Shown here piece after piece: positions 62,302 to 64,000 of a stretch of DNA of 64,000 nucleotides. The notes under the pieces are model-generated. The model was not told the origin of the DNA. It was given only the letters and a program-made list of their open reading frames with translations, and did no database searches. Source of the DNA: Deinococcus peraridilitoris DSM 19664 (GTDB taxonomy: Bacteria; Deinococcota; Deinococci; Deinococcales; Deinococcaceae). A program made the position numbers and the translations under genes. Position 1 is the stretch's first letter. Each line of letters begins with the position of its first letter. Location: positions 1,071,001-1,135,000 of the forward strand of contig NC_019793.1 in the NCBI RefSeq assembly GCF_000317835.1, read 5' to 3'.

Positions 62302-64000
62302 TTAGAAGCGGACGTCGTAGCCGACGCGGAAGCCCGAAGCCGCCGAGGTGGTGCCCGCGGTGGTATCGGTCAGCGTGAAGACGCCATAGGAAGCCTTCAC
62401 ACCGTACACGTTGAGCTGGGTGAAGAAGCCGTTGACCGAACCGCTGGTGGCACCAGGGCCAGCAGCGAAAGCACCGGCCGGGGGGTTGCCGTAGATGCGG
62501 TCGACCGAGGCGTCGAAGGCGGAGTTGCTGACGCCGGTCGCGAGCGCGGCGACACCCGTGGCGGTGTAGGTCGAGTAGCCGAAGCCGAGCGAGGTGTTCT
62601 CGGCAAAGATGTTGTTGAGGACCAGGTTGCCGTTGGCGTACAGTTCGCTGGTCGTGCCGCCCGTCGCGAAGGCGGTGCTGCGGTAAGCCACGCCACCGGT
62701 CACGCTGGGCGAGAAGACTACGTTCAGCGGGGTGGTGGTAAAGCCCGAGCCGACCTTGAAGGTGCTGTAACCAACTGCCGGAACCGTCGCACCAGCAGCG
62801 TCAACCGTCGTCGCAGCACCGCCGGTGTTCATGTGGTAGCGGGCGTAGGGGGTGAGGGTGAACAGGCCGCCCACGTTACCGCTGTAGTTGGCGAAGACCT
62901 GGAAGTCGTTGGCGCCCACGGTGTAGAAGCGGCCGAAGCCGGCGGTGATGTTCAGGCCCGAGATCAGAGCGTCAGCAGCGGCGCCGTTGTGACGGACGAT
63001 CGCACCGAAGGAGCTGGTACCGAAGAACGGTGCGGGGGCCAGGCCACCGTCGTAGGTAGTGGTCAGGCTGTTCGAGGTGCCGGCGACGGCCACACCGCCG
63101 GTGCTGGCACCGTTGTAAAAGGCCGTGAGGCTGACAGCGCGGAACAGCGTGGCGCCGGCGGTCACACCGAAGACAGTGCCGGCGCGACCCACAGCCGGGG
63201 TGCCTGCAACATACCCAGTCTGGTTGTCGTAGTAAGCACCGAGGTTAACGATGCTGAACGTCGTGGTCGCCGCAACACCGAAGCCGACCTGATCGCTGGC
63301 GTAACGGTTGTTGTTCACACCCATAGCCACCGGGTTGACGCTGCCGATAGCGCCAAAGTCGGGGTCGATGGCGCGGAAGTTGGCGCCCAGGTTGAAGCCA
63401 CCCAGGTTAGTGGTGGCGCGCACAAAGAACGAGTTGTCCGCACCGGCGAAGCCGACACCCGTACGCGGAACGCTGGTGACATACACGCTTTCGAGGGCGA
63501 TAGGGCCAACGTTGAACCTGGCGTCGGCGCTCAGGCCGTCACGCAGCGCGTTGGTGGCGTAAGACACACCGAGGTTGCCCAGGCCGAAGGGGTTGATTTC
63601 GGCGCGGATACCGAAGTAGCTGGCGGGCAGCGCGGCCGTGGCACCCACACCAACCACTGCCGTGAGCTTGGGGGCGAAGGGCAGGGTGGTCGCGTTGATC
63701 GTGGCCACCACACCACGGCGCGCGCCGGCGTCGGTGTTGTTGAAGAAGGCGGGGTTGAAGGAGAAGGTGCTGTTGCTGGCGCTGTACGCCACACCGAACT
63801 GCTGGCCGGCAATCGTACCAGTCGCGTTCGCACCCGAAAGGGCCACGACGGTATCACTCGCCGCAACAGGGGACGCAAACACGTTGCGAACAACGAAGTT
63901 CAGGTTGGCGTTGTTGATGGTGATGGTGTTGTTGGCCGTACGGATGTTGTTCACACCCAGACCGAAGGTGATTCCACCGGTGGCAACAGCAGAGCCGGGA
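62302..64000 (-). CDS. slpA: SlpA-like S-layer/beta-barrel protein, 3' part (runs off the window)
   Basis: At least 565 residues of open frame reach the right edge, so the N-terminus (with the expected signal and SLH domain) is outside. The visible part is rich in Gly, Ala, Thr, Asn and aromatic residues in alternating strands, lacks Cys, and ends in a terminal Phe (RVGYDVRF), the signature of an outer-membrane beta barrel. It resembles the C-terminal barrel of the Deinococcus SlpA protein that organises the envelope. An internal GTG at 63954 is not the true start. Neighbouring ppaC and ddrO fit the setting I recall from D. radiodurans. Confidence 0.75.
   Translation of the reverse strand, partial: PGSAVATGGITFGLGVNNIRTANNTITINNANLNFVVRNVFASPVAASDTVVALSGANATGTIAGQQFGVAYSASNSTFSFNPAFFNNTDAGARRGVVATINATTLPFAPKLTAVVGVGATAALPASYFGIRAEINPFGLGNLGVSYATNALRDGLSADARFNVGPIALESVYVTSVPRTGVGFAGADNSFFVRATTNLGGFNLGANFRAIDPDFGAIGSVNPVAMGVNNNRYASDQVGFGVAATTTFSIVNLGAYYDNQTGYVAGTPAVGRAGTVFGVTAGATLFRAVSLTAFYNGASTGGVAVAGTSNSLTTTYDGGLAPAPFFGTSSFGAIVRHNGAAADALISGLNITAGFGRFYTVGANDFQVFANYSGNVGGLFTLTPYARYHMNTGGAATTVDAAGATVPAVGYSTFKVGSGFTTTPLNVVFSPSVTGGVAYRSTAFATGGTTSELYANGNLVLNNIFAENTSLGFGYSTYTATGVAALATGVSNSAFDASVDRIYGNPPAGAFAAGPGATSGSVNGFFTQLNVYGVKASYGVFTLTDTTAGTTSAASGFRVGYDVRF

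Overview
The window is a piece of a Deinococcus-type chromosome. Four things support this. A gene encodes a close match to DdrO, the repressor of the radiation/desiccation response, with its IrrE cleavage context intact. A partial SlpA-like S-layer/beta-barrel protein sits at the right edge. Codon use is high in GC throughout. Many genes have a TANNNT promoter box only about 6 nt before the start codon, the leaderless-transcript architecture known from this genus. No rRNA, tRNA or CRISPR array was recognised.

Layout. 0-3 kb: a frameshifted Nudix gene, a lipoprotein and an IS982-family element. 3-10.5 kb: a DUF2254 membrane protein, an orphan GAF/PAS histidine kinase, dnaB with a long structured leader, a Nudix hydrolase, a zinc-ribbon miniprotein, a degenerate SDR and nrdR. 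10.5-16.3 kb (minus): an ornithine cyclodeaminase-like gene and a complete branched-chain amino acid type ABC importer, livG-livF-livJ-livH-livM, whose first gene appears to be translationally coupled to an 8-codon leader. 16.3-18.6 kb: an RlmI-like methyltransferase and two small lineage proteins. 18.8-28.1 kb: a beta-glucoside/beta-glucan utilisation cluster with a LacI regulator, a sugar ABC importer (binding protein and two permeases, no ATPase), a secreted clan-GH-A-like glycosidase, a GH1 and a GH3 beta-glucosidase. Two near-identical operators link the regulator to the importer.

28-41.7 kb: a 51-residue membrane protein, a UPF0173 hydrolase, a soluble Ser/Thr kinase, a HAD phosphatase, a Ppx/GppA-HD phosphatase and a minus-strand run usp-mrpABCDEFG-mgtE, in which a stress protein, a Na+/H+ antiporter and a magnesium transporter look co-transcribed. 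41.8-46.3 kb is an accessory island. It holds an HTH/PIN toxin-antitoxin pair and the remains of a polymorphic-toxin locus (HINT domain, RNase-like toxin tip, overlapping immunity gene). Two 1189-bp IS4-family elements in opposite orientation broke that locus, each with its own 9-bp target duplication. Removing the elements on paper restores the immunity frame exactly.

46.3-53.3 kb: ppk, then the fatty-acid synthesis operon fabH-fabD-fabG-acpP-fabF behind a perfect 16-bp palindrome, then rpmF. 53.3-57.4 kb: an unknown membrane protein, an activase-like protein, yceD-moaC, an arginase and a lipoprotein. 57.5-64 kb: ddrO, a divergent 83-residue gene whose -10 box lies inside a radiation/desiccation response motif, an M32 carboxypeptidase, folC, a Mn-dependent pyrophosphatase and the 3' part of the SlpA-like gene. 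The most interesting points are the dissected toxin/immunity locus, the candidate new DdrO target, the livG leader minigene and the LacI operator pair.
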